64,000 nt of DNA from an uncultured Burkholderiales bacterium (GTDB lineage: Bacteria; Pseudomonadota; Gammaproteobacteria; Burkholderiales; Burkholderiaceae_C). The position numbers and the translations under genes were made by a program. The notes beneath the pieces were generated by a model that saw only the letters and a list, made by a program, of their open reading frames with translations, had not been told where the DNA came from and did not search any database. How positions within the stretch are numbered: the first letter of the stretch is position 1; each line of letters opens with the position of its first letter. This document shows positions 25,587 through 34,446 of this stretch, piece by piece. The stretch spans positions 1-64,000 of the forward strand of contig CAIJQQ010000059.1 in NCBI GenBank assembly GCA_903822825.1. Direction: 5' to 3'.

Positions 25587-26353
25587 TGAAGCGCTTCACT
25601 TTTTTTGTAGGAGCCGCGCCCTCGCGGCGATGCAGCGCCTCCACCACAGCCCCATCGCCGTGGGGGCGCGGCTCCCACAAAGCGCAAGCCAAGGGGTTCA
25701 CCCTGATCGAGGTCTTGGTCGCCATCAGCATCATGGCGCTCATGGCGCTCATGGCCTGGCGCGGCATCGACAGCATGTTGCGCACCCAATCGGGCCTGCA
25801 GCAAAGGGCCGACCAGATCCGCACCTTGCAAGCGGGCCTGGCGCAGTGGCAAACCGACCTCAACCAGATGGCCGAACTGCCAGGCACGCCCAGCTGGGAC
25901 TGGGACGGCAAAGTGCTGCGCCTCACGCGCCGGGCAGTGCAGCCCGCAGACGGCGTGCTGGTGGTCGGCTGGACCTGGCGCAGCAACCCGGCCCGGCCCG
26001 GCGGGGGCGACTGGCAGCGCTGGCAATCGGCGCCTTTGCAAACCGTTTTGGCCTGGCAAAACGCTTGGCAACTGGCCCAGGTCTGGAGCCAGACACCGAC
26101 GGCGGAGGCCCTTGTTGGCCAAGTGCAGATCCACCCGCTGTCGGGTTGGCAATTGTTTGTGCACCGGGGCGGCAACTGGACCAACCCCTTGTCGAACGAC
26201 GCTGTCAGCGCCGCGCCAACGCCTCCAGCAGCAGCAGCCGCCACCATCCCCGACGGCGTCAGGCTCATCCTGACTTTGCCCGCCGTCACACCCGTGGCTG
26301 GCCCGCTCACACTCGACTGGGTTCGCCCCAGCCTCTCGGGAGCCCCGGGATGA
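25586..26353 (+). CDS. gspJ: Type II secretion minor pseudopilin GspJ with REP-extended leader
   Basis: A 255-residue minor pseudopilin; mature start FTLIEVLVAISIMALMALMA, then the GspJ landmark WRGIDSMLRTQ. The C-terminal LTLDWVRPSL stretch also fits. The leader is 37 residues because a REP doublet (VGAAPSRRC forward, SPWGRGSH reverse) is inserted between MKRFTFF and KAQAKG. There is no start codon after the repeats in this frame. It overlaps gspI by one base (TGATG) and gspK by four. Confidence 0.92.
   Translation: MKRFTFFVGAAPSRRCSASTTAPSPWGRGSHKAQAKGFTLIEVLVAISIMALMALMAWRGIDSMLRTQSGLQQRADQIRTLQAGLAQWQTDLNQMAELPGTPSWDWDGKVLRLTRRAVQPADGVLVVGWTWRSNPARPGGGDWQRWQSAPLQTVLAWQNAWQLAQVWSQTPTAEALVGQVQIHPLSGWQLFVHRGGNWTNPLSNDAVSAAPTPPAAAAATIPDGVRLILTLPAVTPVAGPLTLDWVRPSLSGAPG
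25606..25679. repeat. REP doublet inside the gspJ leader
   Basis: A forward copy (TGTAGGAGCCGCGCCCTCGC then GGCGATGC, 25606-25633) and a reverse copy (CATCGCCGTGGGGGCGCGGC then TCCCACA, 25653-25679) lie in the coding frame of gspJ without adding a stop codon. Confidence 0.85.
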
Positions 26354-27390
26354 AGCGCCAGAACCCAAGGCAGCAAGGTGCCGCCTTGCTCAGCGCCATG
26401 GTCGTGGTGGCGCTGGTGGCCACCATCGCTTCGGCCGCGCTTTGGCAACAGTGGCGACAGGTTGAAATCGAAGCTGCCGAACGCGGGCGCAGCCAGACGC
26501 AGTGGATGATGACGGGGGCGCTCGACTGGACGCGCCTCATCCTGCGCGAAGACGCTTTGTCAGGGCAAGGCGGCAACGCCGACCACCTGGGCGAGCCTTG
26601 GGCATTGCCCGTGCAGGAGTCCAAGCTCTCCACCTTTTTGTCGCAAGACCAACAGTGGCACGAGGGCGATTCGGAGGTCTTTTTGTCTGGCCAAATCACC
26701 GATGCGCAGTCGCGCATGAACGTGATGACCCTGCTTGAAAACGGCCGCGTCTCGCCCGAGGCGCTGGCCCGATTTGCCAAACTTTTTCAGCGCCTGGACC
26801 TGCCCTTGGCGCAGGTGCCAGTGCTGGCCGCCCGACTGCAGCAGGCGGCTGCGCGCAGCGCGCCAGCCAATGCCACAGCGCCAGCCAGTGGCAGCAGCAG
26901 CACGCAGAGCAGCGCCCTCGCGGCTGACGCGCCACTGATGCCCCAGCAAACCCGCCAATTGGTCTGGTTGGGCCTGAGCGCAGACAGCTTGTCGGTGCTC
27001 ACGCCTTACATCACCTTGTTGCCCGTGCCCACGCCCGTGAACCTCAACACCGCGTCCGCCGCCGTGCTGGAAGCCATGGTGCCGGGGCTGGACGCAGCCG
27101 GGGCCAGCCAGTGGGTCAGCCAGCGTGAGCGGGGGCACTGGGCCTCGCTGGACGCGGCACGCCTTGCCCTGGGACCTGCAGGCAAAGGCATCGACGACAA
27201 ACTGCACTCGGTCAACAGCGCCTTTTTTGAGGTGCGCGGCCGCATGCGGATTGACCAAGTGGTGCAAGAAGAGTTGGCCCTGGTGCAGCGCGATGGCGGG
27301 CAAGTGCGGATGCTTTGGCGCGTTCGCAATGTCTCACGCGGTGCATCGCGCGAACCCACCCTGACCACAGACCCACGCCCCCTACAATGA
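26350..27390 (+). CDS. gspK: Type II secretion minor pseudopilin GspK
   Basis: A 346-residue pseudopilin, the largest of the tip complex (GspH-I-J-K). The leader is 10 residues (MKRQNPRQQG) before AALLSAMVVVALVATIASAA. As expected for GspK, Glu5 is absent. The large globular insert and a helix-hairpin-like segment (NLNTASAAVLEAMVPGLD) follow. A low-complexity Ala/Ser/Pro stretch lies near residues 175-195. The start overlaps the gspJ stop (ATGA). Confidence 0.92.
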   Translation: MKRQNPRQQGAALLSAMVVVALVATIASAALWQQWRQVEIEAAERGRSQTQWMMTGALDWTRLILREDALSGQGGNADHLGEPWALPVQESKLSTFLSQDQQWHEGDSEVFLSGQITDAQSRMNVMTLLENGRVSPEALARFAKLFQRLDLPLAQVPVLAARLQQAAARSAPANATAPASGSSSTQSSALAADAPLMPQQTRQLVWLGLSADSLSVLTPYITLLPVPTPVNLNTASAAVLEAMVPGLDAAGASQWVSQRERGHWASLDAARLALGPAGKGIDDKLHSVNSAFFEVRGRMRIDQVVQEELALVQRDGGQVRMLWRVRNVSRGASREPTLTTDPRPLQ

Positions 27391-27397
27391 ATCTCTG

Positions 27398-28654
27398 ATG
27401 CGCACCCTGATCGTTCAACTGCCCTTTTCACCCGCCAACCCGGCGGTGGCGTATCCGCACGCCTGGGTCACCCCAGGGGCGCCCGCCGATCGCCTGACGG
27501 TGCAGTGGGCCCAAGCGGATTTGCTGCCTGCGGCCTCAAGCCAAAGTGAGGTCGTGCTGATGGTGCCTGCCCAGGCTTTGTCGTGGCAGCAAGCCGCGCT
27601 GCCCGCCGGGCTGCAAAAACAAGGCACGCGTGTGCCCGCTGCCCTGCAAGGCTTGCTTGAAGAACGCTTGTTGGCCGACCCGGCCAGCTTGCACCTGGCG
27701 CTGCAGCCCGAATGGCAGCGCAGCGCCCAAGCCTGGGTTGCAGCCTGCGACAAGGCTTGGCTGTCGGGGCACTTGCAAGCGCTCGAAGCTGCTGGTCTTC
27801 CGGTGCACCGCATCGTGCCCGAAGTTGCACCACAGACGCCCCATTTGCAAATTCTGGCGCTGGGAGACACCGAATCGGGTTGGCTTTGGTTCAGCCACTT
27901 TGAGCGGGGTGTCTGGGGCTGTCCAGTGACGTCGGCTCAAAACCTCAGCGCATGGCCAGCGTGGCTCGGTCATGCCAAAGACGCTGCGCCTGTGCAAGCC
28001 ATGGCCGAGCCGGCCCTGGCCGCGTGGTTGAGTGAGCGCTTGGGCGAACACTCAGGGGCAGCCGTGCAAATGCAGCAACCCCACGAACATTGGCTTGGAG
28101 CCCTGGTCAGCGATTGGGATTTGGCGCAATTCGATTTACAGACCCACAAGCAGGCGCGGCAACTCAAGTCCTTGCAAAAATTCGTCAACGCGCTGTGGAC
28201 AGCCACCGCTTGGCGCCCCGCCCGCTGGGGCCTGGCCCTTTTGGTGATCACCCAGTTGGCCGGGCTCAACGCCTGGGCCTGGAAAACACACGCCGACTGG
28301 CAAAGCCAGCGGCAAAACTTGACGCGCATCTTGCAAGAGACTTTCCCGGCCACCACGGTGGTGGTCGACGCGCCCTTACAAATGGCCCGTGAAGTGAGCC
28401 GACTGCGCCAAGGCTCCGGGCAACTCGCGCCCCACGATCTGGAAAGCTTGCTGATCGCATTGGGCCAGGCTTTGCCACAGGGCACGCCCGCCCCCACCCA
28501 GCTGGCGTTCCAAACCGGGCAGTTGCAAGTGCAAGGCCTGACACTCACCGCCGTGCAACAGCAAGGCATCGAACAAGCCCTGCAGCGCCAAGGCTACCGC
28601 TGGCGGGCCGAAGATGGCGGCGGCGTGATCACCGTCTCAGGGGGCCAGCCATGA
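27398..28654 (+). CDS. gspL: Type II secretion protein GspL
   Basis: A 418-residue inner-membrane platform protein that recruits the ATPase GspE. The N-terminal ~250 residues form the cytoplasmic actin-like domain, one membrane helix follows (WGLALLVITQLAGLNAWAW, about 277-295), then a small periplasmic ferredoxin-like domain. Length and layout match GspL. It overlaps gspM by four bases. Confidence 0.9.
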   Translation: MRTLIVQLPFSPANPAVAYPHAWVTPGAPADRLTVQWAQADLLPAASSQSEVVLMVPAQALSWQQAALPAGLQKQGTRVPAALQGLLEERLLADPASLHLALQPEWQRSAQAWVAACDKAWLSGHLQALEAAGLPVHRIVPEVAPQTPHLQILALGDTESGWLWFSHFERGVWGCPVTSAQNLSAWPAWLGHAKDAAPVQAMAEPALAAWLSERLGEHSGAAVQMQQPHEHWLGALVSDWDLAQFDLQTHKQARQLKSLQKFVNALWTATAWRPARWGLALLVITQLAGLNAWAWKTHADWQSQRQNLTRILQETFPATTVVVDAPLQMAREVSRLRQGSGQLAPHDLESLLIALGQALPQGTPAPTQLAFQTGQLQVQGLTLTAVQQQGIEQALQRQGYRWRAEDGGGVITVSGGQP

Positions 28655-29250
28655 AGCGCACGGCGTCTGCGTCACCTTCTGCCAGTGCATCCCATCCGGT
28701 GCTGGCCGCATTCAACGCCTTCTGGGCCGCACGCCAACCGCGCGAACGCAGCTTGATCGGCTTGGCCGCTGCGGTCATGGGCACCACCCTGACTTGGCAA
28801 ATCGCCATCGCGCCCGCCCTGCAAACCTGGCAAGAAGCGCCGGCCCGACAAGCTGCACTGGATGCACAAACGGGGCAAATGCTGCAGTTGCAAGCGCAGG
28901 CCAAAGGCCTGCGGACCACGGCCCCCATGTCGCGCACAGCAGCACTGCAACTGCTGGAAAGCAGCGCTGCCCAATGGCTGGGAGCCGAGACCAAGGTGAG
29001 CTTGCAAGGCGAGCAAGTGCGCATCACGCTCAAGGCTGCACCCGCCGAGGGCCTGTCGCGCTGGCTGGCTCAAGCCCGCAGCCAGGCGCAAGCCCTGCCC
29101 GTGCAAGCGCAACTGCAAAAAACCACAGCGGCCGCAACACCGCCCAGCCTTGCTGCGCCAGCCTCTGCCCCCAACCCGGTGACAGCCACACCCCCCAACA
29201 CCAGCGCGCAAGCCTTGTGGAGCGGTACGCTGGTGTTGAACTTGCGCTGA
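28651..29250 (+). CDS. gspM: Type II secretion protein GspM
   Basis: A 199-residue inner-membrane protein that dimerises with GspL. There is a short cytoplasmic N-terminus, one membrane helix (LIGLAAAVMGTTLTWQIAIA, about 35-54), then a periplasmic helix and a ferredoxin-like fold. The WLGAETKVSLQGEQVRITLK strand region is typical. The Ala/Pro/Thr-rich region near 150-190 is a low-complexity linker. Confidence 0.88.
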   Translation: MKRTASASPSASASHPVLAAFNAFWAARQPRERSLIGLAAAVMGTTLTWQIAIAPALQTWQEAPARQAALDAQTGQMLQLQAQAKGLRTTAPMSRTAALQLLESSAAQWLGAETKVSLQGEQVRITLKAAPAEGLSRWLAQARSQAQALPVQAQLQKTTAAATPPSLAAPASAPNPVTATPPNTSAQALWSGTLVLNLR

Positions 29251-29263
29251 TCTGTCACTCCCC

Positions 29264-30085
29264 ATGCCAATGCAACGCCCAACCACCTCCGCTCATGACA
29301 AGCCGCGTCCCTGGTTTGGGGCTGCCATGGGCGCACTGCTCGGTGCTCTGACGGCCACGCTTTGCTGGGCTCCCGCACAGTGGCTTGTGTGGGGACTGAA
29401 CGCGGCAAGCCAAGGCCGTGTGGTGCTGCAAACGCCGCGTGGCACCGTCTGGCAAGGCTCGGCCCAATTGGGTTTGAGCGGCGGCGCGGGCAGCCGCGAC
29501 CTGCAAGCCTTGCCTGGGCGATTGAACTGGGCGCTGAGCGCAAGCAAACAAGGCCTTGAGCTGTCACTGCACGCCGACTGCTGCATGACCACCCCCCTGT
29601 TGCTGCGCGTCAGCGCTGGCCTGGGGCAATGGGGCCTGCACCTGAACAACCACCAATCGCAGTGGCCCGCAGGTCTGCTCACGGGACTGGGCGCGCCTTG
29701 GAACACCTTGCAGCCCGAGGGCCAATTGCAGCTGCGCACCGATGCCCTGCAATGGCAGTGGTCTGCAGGACGCTTGCAGTGGCAAGGCCTGGCCGAACTC
29801 ACCGCACGCGACATGTCTTCGCGCCTGTCTACCCTGCGCCCCATGGGCAGCTACCAGGTCAAGGTCACGGGCGCTGCAGACGGCATTTTCACCGCCACGC
29901 CACAGGTGCAGCTGAGCACCTTGTCTGGCGCACTGAAGCTGACCGGGCAGGGCCAGTGGCTGGGTGAGCGACTGCGTTTTGCGGGCGAAGCCTCGGCTGC
30001 CGAAGGGCAAGAAGACAACCTGTCCAATTTGTTGAACATCATTGGTCGCCGTGATGGCACGCGCAGCCTTCTTTCTCTGGGATGA
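29264..30085 (+). CDS. gspN: Type II secretion protein GspN
   Basis: A 273-residue protein with one N-terminal membrane segment (about 19-45) and a periplasmic beta-rich part (LQTPRGTVWQGSAQLGLSGG is the family hallmark). GspN is present in only some type II systems. It ends five bases before the gspD start. Confidence 0.88.
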   Translation: MPMQRPTTSAHDKPRPWFGAAMGALLGALTATLCWAPAQWLVWGLNAASQGRVVLQTPRGTVWQGSAQLGLSGGAGSRDLQALPGRLNWALSASKQGLELSLHADCCMTTPLLLRVSAGLGQWGLHLNNHQSQWPAGLLTGLGAPWNTLQPEGQLQLRTDALQWQWSAGRLQWQGLAELTARDMSSRLSTLRPMGSYQVKVTGAADGIFTATPQVQLSTLSGALKLTGQGQWLGERLRFAGEASAAEGQEDNLSNLLNIIGRRDGTRSLLSLG

Positions 30086-30089
30086 ACCC

Positions 30090-32201
30090 ATGCACACTTT
30101 TCGCCTTCACCCCAATGCGCCCTTGAGCGCCCTGGCCCTGACCATCGCTTTGGCGCTGGGCGCTGTTGCAGCCAACGCGCAAACCGCCGCGGATGGTAAA
30201 ACCGCCGTTCGTGCCGGCGAACAGGTCGTGCTCAATTTTGTCAATGCCGACATCGAGGCCGTGGCCCGCACCGTGGCCACCTTGTCGGGGCACAACGTGG
30301 TGGTGGACCCCCGCGTCAAAGGCAGCATGACGCTTTCAAGCACTGTGGCCGTGGCACCCTCGCAGGCCCTGCGCCTCTTTGGCGCGCAGCTGCGGGCGCA
30401 AGGCTTTGCGCTGGTGGAGTCTTCTGGCCTGTACACCGTGGTGCCCGAAGCTGAAGCCAAACTGCAAAGCGGCCCGGTCTCGGCCGGGGCCGTGCCCTCA
30501 GGCAGCGGACAGGTCGTCACGCAAATTTTTCGCCTCAACCACGAGTCCGCCAGCAACCTGGTGCCCGTGTTGCGCCCACTCATCAGTCCCAACAACACCA
30601 TCAACATCACGCCCGGCACCAACGCGCTGGTGATCACCGACTACGCCGACAACCTGCAGCGGCTCGCACGCATCGTGGCAGCGCTCGACGTGTCCAACGC
30701 CAGTGGGGTCGAGGTCATCCGGCTCAAACACGCCATTGCCAATGACATGGCGGCCATGGTTCAGCGTTTGGTGGACTCTGGAGCCGCAGCAGCAGCGGCG
30801 ACGCCAGGCCAGACCGACAGTGGTTTCAGAACCACCGTGCTGGCCGAGGTGCGCACCAATTCACTGATCCTGCGCGCAGCCAACCCGGCGCGCACGGCGC
30901 TGGTGCGCTCTCTTGTGGAACAGCTCGACCAACCCAGCGCCACAGGCACGGGCGCGGCCAGTGGCAACATCCATGTGGTTTACCTGAAAAACGCAGACGC
31001 CACCAAGTTGGCGACCACGCTGCGCGCAGCCATGTCGGCCAGCGGCGGCACGGCCAACAGCGCGCTCACGGGCGCCACGGGCTTGAACAGCACCCCCACG
31101 ACCGGCGCAGCCCCTGGCACCAACATGGGGACCAGCGCTTCTGCCCAGCCCTCCACAGGTGGGCAAATCCAAGCCGATCCGGCCACCAATGCCTTGATCA
31201 TCACCGCCCCCGAGCCGCAGTACCGCCAATTGCGCGAAGTCATCGACAAGCTCGACCAGCGCCGTGCACAGGTCTACGTGGAAAGCCTGATCGCCGAAGT
31301 CAGCGCAGACAAAGCCGCCGAGTTTGGTGTGCAATGGATGAGCGGCACGGGCACCGGCAACGGCAACGGCACCGTGGGCTTGTTGGGCACCAACTTTGGT
31401 GTGGGGGGCAGCAATTTGCTGACACTCGGCGCAGCGGCAGCCAAAGGCGCGGTGACCGCATCCACAGGCTTGAACATCGCCATTGGCCAGCAAAACAATG
31501 GGGCGCTGGCCCTTGGGGCACTCGCTCGATTTTTGCAGTCCAGCGGCGACGGCAATGTGCTGTCCACGCCCAACTTGCTGACACTGGACAACGAAGAGGC
31601 GAAGATCGTGATTGGCCAGAACGTGCCTTTTGTCACTGGCCAGTACACCGCCAACAACAACACCAATGGTGCGGTCAACCCGTTCCAGACCATCGAGCGC
31701 AAGGACGTGGGCCTGACGCTGCGCGTCAAACCGCAGATCAGCGAAAACGGGACAGTGAAGCTGCAGATTTTTCAGGAGGTCAGCAGCATCGACAGCAAAA
31801 GCTCGTCCACCTCGGGCCTGATCACCAACAAGCGCTCTATCGAGTCGAGCGTGCTGGTCGATGACGGCTCCATCGTCGTGCTGGGCGGCTTGCTGCAAGA
31901 CGACACCACGGCCAGCCAGGAAAAAGTGCCCGGCCTGGGCGACATTCCGCTGTTTGGCAACCTGTTCAAGGCCGAGACCCGCAGCCGCAAAAAAACCAAC
32001 CTGATGGTCTTCTTGCGCCCGGTGGTGGTGCGCGACAGTGCCGCCACCGAGGCCTTGTCGATGGGCCGTTACGAGCAGATGCGATTGACCCAGCAAGCCA
32101 GTCAGCCTGCGAGCAATGCCGCACTGCCGGTGCAGGGCGCGCCCGTGCTGCCCGAGCTCAAGCTCAAGCCATCCAACTCACCCCCTGCGGCCAAGCCCTG
32201 A
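30090..32201 (+). CDS. gspD: Type II secretion secretin GspD
   Basis: A 703-residue outer-membrane channel protein. Signal peptide MHTFRLHPNAPLSALALTIA with cleavage near ANAQ, then the N0 domain (VVLNFVNADIEAVARTVATL), the N1-N3 ring domains (VFRL-type repeats such as IFRLNHESASNLVPVLRPLI), a Gly/Ser/Thr-rich insert near residues 330-365, and the secretin core (VLSTPNLLTLDNEEAKIVIGQ followed by VPFVTGQY). The C-terminal segment ESSVLVDDGSIVVLGGLLQD and VPGLGDIPLFGNLFK are secretin signatures. Exported folded proteins leave through it. Confidence 0.96.
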   Translation: MHTFRLHPNAPLSALALTIALALGAVAANAQTAADGKTAVRAGEQVVLNFVNADIEAVARTVATLSGHNVVVDPRVKGSMTLSSTVAVAPSQALRLFGAQLRAQGFALVESSGLYTVVPEAEAKLQSGPVSAGAVPSGSGQVVTQIFRLNHESASNLVPVLRPLISPNNTINITPGTNALVITDYADNLQRLARIVAALDVSNASGVEVIRLKHAIANDMAAMVQRLVDSGAAAAAATPGQTDSGFRTTVLAEVRTNSLILRAANPARTALVRSLVEQLDQPSATGTGAASGNIHVVYLKNADATKLATTLRAAMSASGGTANSALTGATGLNSTPTTGAAPGTNMGTSASAQPSTGGQIQADPATNALIITAPEPQYRQLREVIDKLDQRRAQVYVESLIAEVSADKAAEFGVQWMSGTGTGNGNGTVGLLGTNFGVGGSNLLTLGAAAAKGAVTASTGLNIAIGQQNNGALALGALARFLQSSGDGNVLSTPNLLTLDNEEAKIVIGQNVPFVTGQYTANNNTNGAVNPFQTIERKDVGLTLRVKPQISENGTVKLQIFQEVSSIDSKSSSTSGLITNKRSIESSVLVDDGSIVVLGGLLQDDTTASQEKVPGLGDIPLFGNLFKAETRSRKKTNLMVFLRPVVVRDSAATEALSMGRYEQMRLTQQASQPASNAALPVQGAPVLPELKLKPSNSPPAAKP

Positions 32202-32213
32202 AGGCACTGCACA

Positions 32214-33632
32214 ATGCGTTACCCCCTGCCCTATGCGTTTGCCCGTGACCACGGCCTGCTGCTGGAGGACGACGGCCAACAACTGAGCCTTTGGCTGAGC
32301 CCGGACAGCCAGCGCCAGGCGCTGTCCGAAGTCACGCGCCAATACACCCACCTGCACCCCGAACTGCACCTGAACTGGCTCACCCAAGACACCGACGGGC
32401 TGCGCCAGCGCATCCAAGAGGCCTATTCAGGCAGCCAAGCCCAAGGCGGCTCCAGCGCTGCCGATGTGGTCAATGCGGTGGAGTCCGAAGCCGACCTCTC
32501 GCGCATGATGCAAGAGCTGCCCGCGGTCGAGGATTTGCTCGAAGCCAGCGACGACGCACCCATCATCCGCATGCTCAATGCCTTGCTGACGCAGGCCACA
32601 CGAGACGGGGCCAGCGACATCCACATCGAGCCCTATGAACGTCATTCGAGTGTGCGCTTTCGCATAGATGGCGGCTTGCGCGAGGTGGTACAACCGAACC
32701 GGGCGCTGCATGCCGCACTGATCTCGCGCCTGAAGATCATGGCCGAACTCGACATTGCTGAAAAACGTTTGCCACAAGACGGCCGCATCAGCCTGCGCTT
32801 GGGCAGCCGCGCTGTCGATGTGCGCGTGTCCACTTTGCCCAGCGCTCACGGCGAGCGCGCCGTGCTGCGTTTGCTCGACAAGAGCGAAACGCGTCTGACC
32901 CTCGAAGCCGTGGGCATGCAAGGGCGTGTGCTGCAGCAGGTCGACCAGCTGATCGCCCAGCCCCACGGCATCTTGCTCGTGACCGGGCCCACGGGCTCGG
33001 GCAAAACCACCAGCCTGTATGCAGCGCTGCAGCGCCTGGACGCCGGGCGCAGCAACATCATGACGGTGGAAGACCCGATCGAATACGAGCTGTCGGGCGT
33101 GGGCCAAACGCAGGTCAACGCCAAGATCGACCTGACTTTTGCCAAAGCGCTGCGCGCCATTTTGAGGCAAGACCCGGACGTCATCATGATTGGCGAAATC
33201 CGTGACTATGAGACCGCGCAGATTGCCATCCAGGCCTCGCTCACAGGCCACCTGGTGCTGGCCACGCTGCACACCAACGACGCCGCCAGCGCCGTGACGC
33301 GCCTGACCGACATGGGCGTAGAGCCCTTCTTGCTGAGTTCTTCGCTTTTGGGTGTGCTGGCGCAACGTCTGGTGCGCAAACGCTGCACCGACTGCGGTGG
33401 TGCAGGTTGCGCGCACTGCGGCCACACCGGCTACGCAGGCCGCACGGGCATTTTTGAACTGTTGGTGGCCAGCGATGACATCCGCAGTCAGATCCACAAC
33501 CGCGCCGCCGAGTCCGAGCTGCGTGTCACAGCCCTGGCGCAGGGCATGGTGCTGATGCGCGACGATGGCCAGCGGCTGGTGGATGCGGGCATCACAAGCG
33601 CCGAAGAGCTGCTGCGCGTGACACGAGACTGA
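32214..33632 (+). CDS. gspE: Type II secretion ATPase GspE
   Basis: A 472-residue cytoplasmic ATPase that drives pseudopilus assembly. Walker A GPTGSGKT is at 258-265; the Asp box (TVEDPIEY), Walker B (RQDPDVIMIGEIRD) and His box (TGHLVLATLHTNDA) follow. A four-Cys zinc site has the compact spacing C-x2-C-x5-C-x2-C (CTDCGGAGCAHC). The N-terminal domain is shorter than in Vibrio EpsE. It ends four bases before the barrel-like gene. Confidence 0.96.
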   Translation: MRYPLPYAFARDHGLLLEDDGQQLSLWLSPDSQRQALSEVTRQYTHLHPELHLNWLTQDTDGLRQRIQEAYSGSQAQGGSSAADVVNAVESEADLSRMMQELPAVEDLLEASDDAPIIRMLNALLTQATRDGASDIHIEPYERHSSVRFRIDGGLREVVQPNRALHAALISRLKIMAELDIAEKRLPQDGRISLRLGSRAVDVRVSTLPSAHGERAVLRLLDKSETRLTLEAVGMQGRVLQQVDQLIAQPHGILLVTGPTGSGKTTSLYAALQRLDAGRSNIMTVEDPIEYELSGVGQTQVNAKIDLTFAKALRAILRQDPDVIMIGEIRDYETAQIAIQASLTGHLVLATLHTNDAASAVTRLTDMGVEPFLLSSSLLGVLAQRLVRKRCTDCGGAGCAHCGHTGYAGRTGIFELLVASDDIRSQIHNRAAESELRVTALAQGMVLMRDDGQRLVDAGITSAEELLRVTRD

Positions 33633-33636
33633 CCCG

Positions 33637-34440
33637 ATGCACACACCCCAAGCGCCCAAACTGCGGACCAGCGCCTGGGTTTGCCTCGGCATGATGCCTG
33701 GCATGGTGCTGGCCCAGGAAACGCCCCCCGCGACGCCGGTGACGCCGCCTGTGTCGGTCTGGGACTACAGCTTGGGCATGCGCTGGCAAGCCAACGACTT
33801 GCGTCACCCGGGCTTGGGCCTGCGCCCACAATTGGGTCTGCAATTCGGGCGCTGGCGACTGGGGCCCGTTGATGGTGAAAACTGGCACCGCTTTGGCCAA
33901 GTGCAGCAAGACAACAGCCTGACTTACGATTGGTTGCGCCTGAGCCACTTGCGCACCTCGCTGTCCGCCAGCATCCAGAATCTGGACCAAGACAGCACCT
34001 TGGACGCCATCCGATCTGGTCGCAAAACCGTGCGCGGAAAAGCCAGCGCTGATTATTTTTTGCCCAACCGCTGGAGCATTGGGATGGTGGTGACGCATGA
34101 CCTGATGCAGCGCGGGGGGGGGACCACCCTGTCTCCCAACTGGACTTACCGGCACCCCTTGAGTGACAACAGCACATTGCTGCTGAGCCAGTCGGTCACC
34201 TGGGGCAGCCATGCTTACTGGCAAGCGGGTCACCACCTTCACCCCGAAACACCTTCTCACGAAGGTCAAGGTTGGGGCAACTGGGACACGCAATTGACCT
34301 ACCGCCACCGCTTCAAACCTCACTGGGTGTTCTTCAGCCAAATCGGAGCGAGCCGTCCACTCGGCCCGACCTATGCGTCAGCGCCCCCTCTTGAGACCCT
34401 GTACAGCGCCCAAATGGGCGTGCTTTATTTCAGCCGCTGA
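33637..34440 (+). CDS. MipA/OmpV-like outer-membrane protein within the gsp operon
   Basis: A 267-residue protein with a signal peptide (to about VLAQ, residue 27) and alternating beta-strand pattern. WGSHAYWQAG, WDTQLTYRHRFKPHWVFFSQ and the terminal FSR resemble MipA/OmpV family barrels, which elsewhere interact with murein hydrolases or act as outer-membrane proteins. The match is judged by eye only. It lies between gspE (4-base gap) and gspF (6-base gap), so it is co-expressed with the secretion machine and may help it at the cell envelope. Confidence 0.65.
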   Translation: MHTPQAPKLRTSAWVCLGMMPGMVLAQETPPATPVTPPVSVWDYSLGMRWQANDLRHPGLGLRPQLGLQFGRWRLGPVDGENWHRFGQVQQDNSLTYDWLRLSHLRTSLSASIQNLDQDSTLDAIRSGRKTVRGKASADYFLPNRWSIGMVVTHDLMQRGGGTTLSPNWTYRHPLSDNSTLLLSQSVTWGSHAYWQAGHHLHPETPSHEGQGWGNWDTQLTYRHRFKPHWVFFSQIGASRPLGPTYASAPPLETLYSAQMGVLYFSR

Positions 34441-34446
34441 CCCGCC

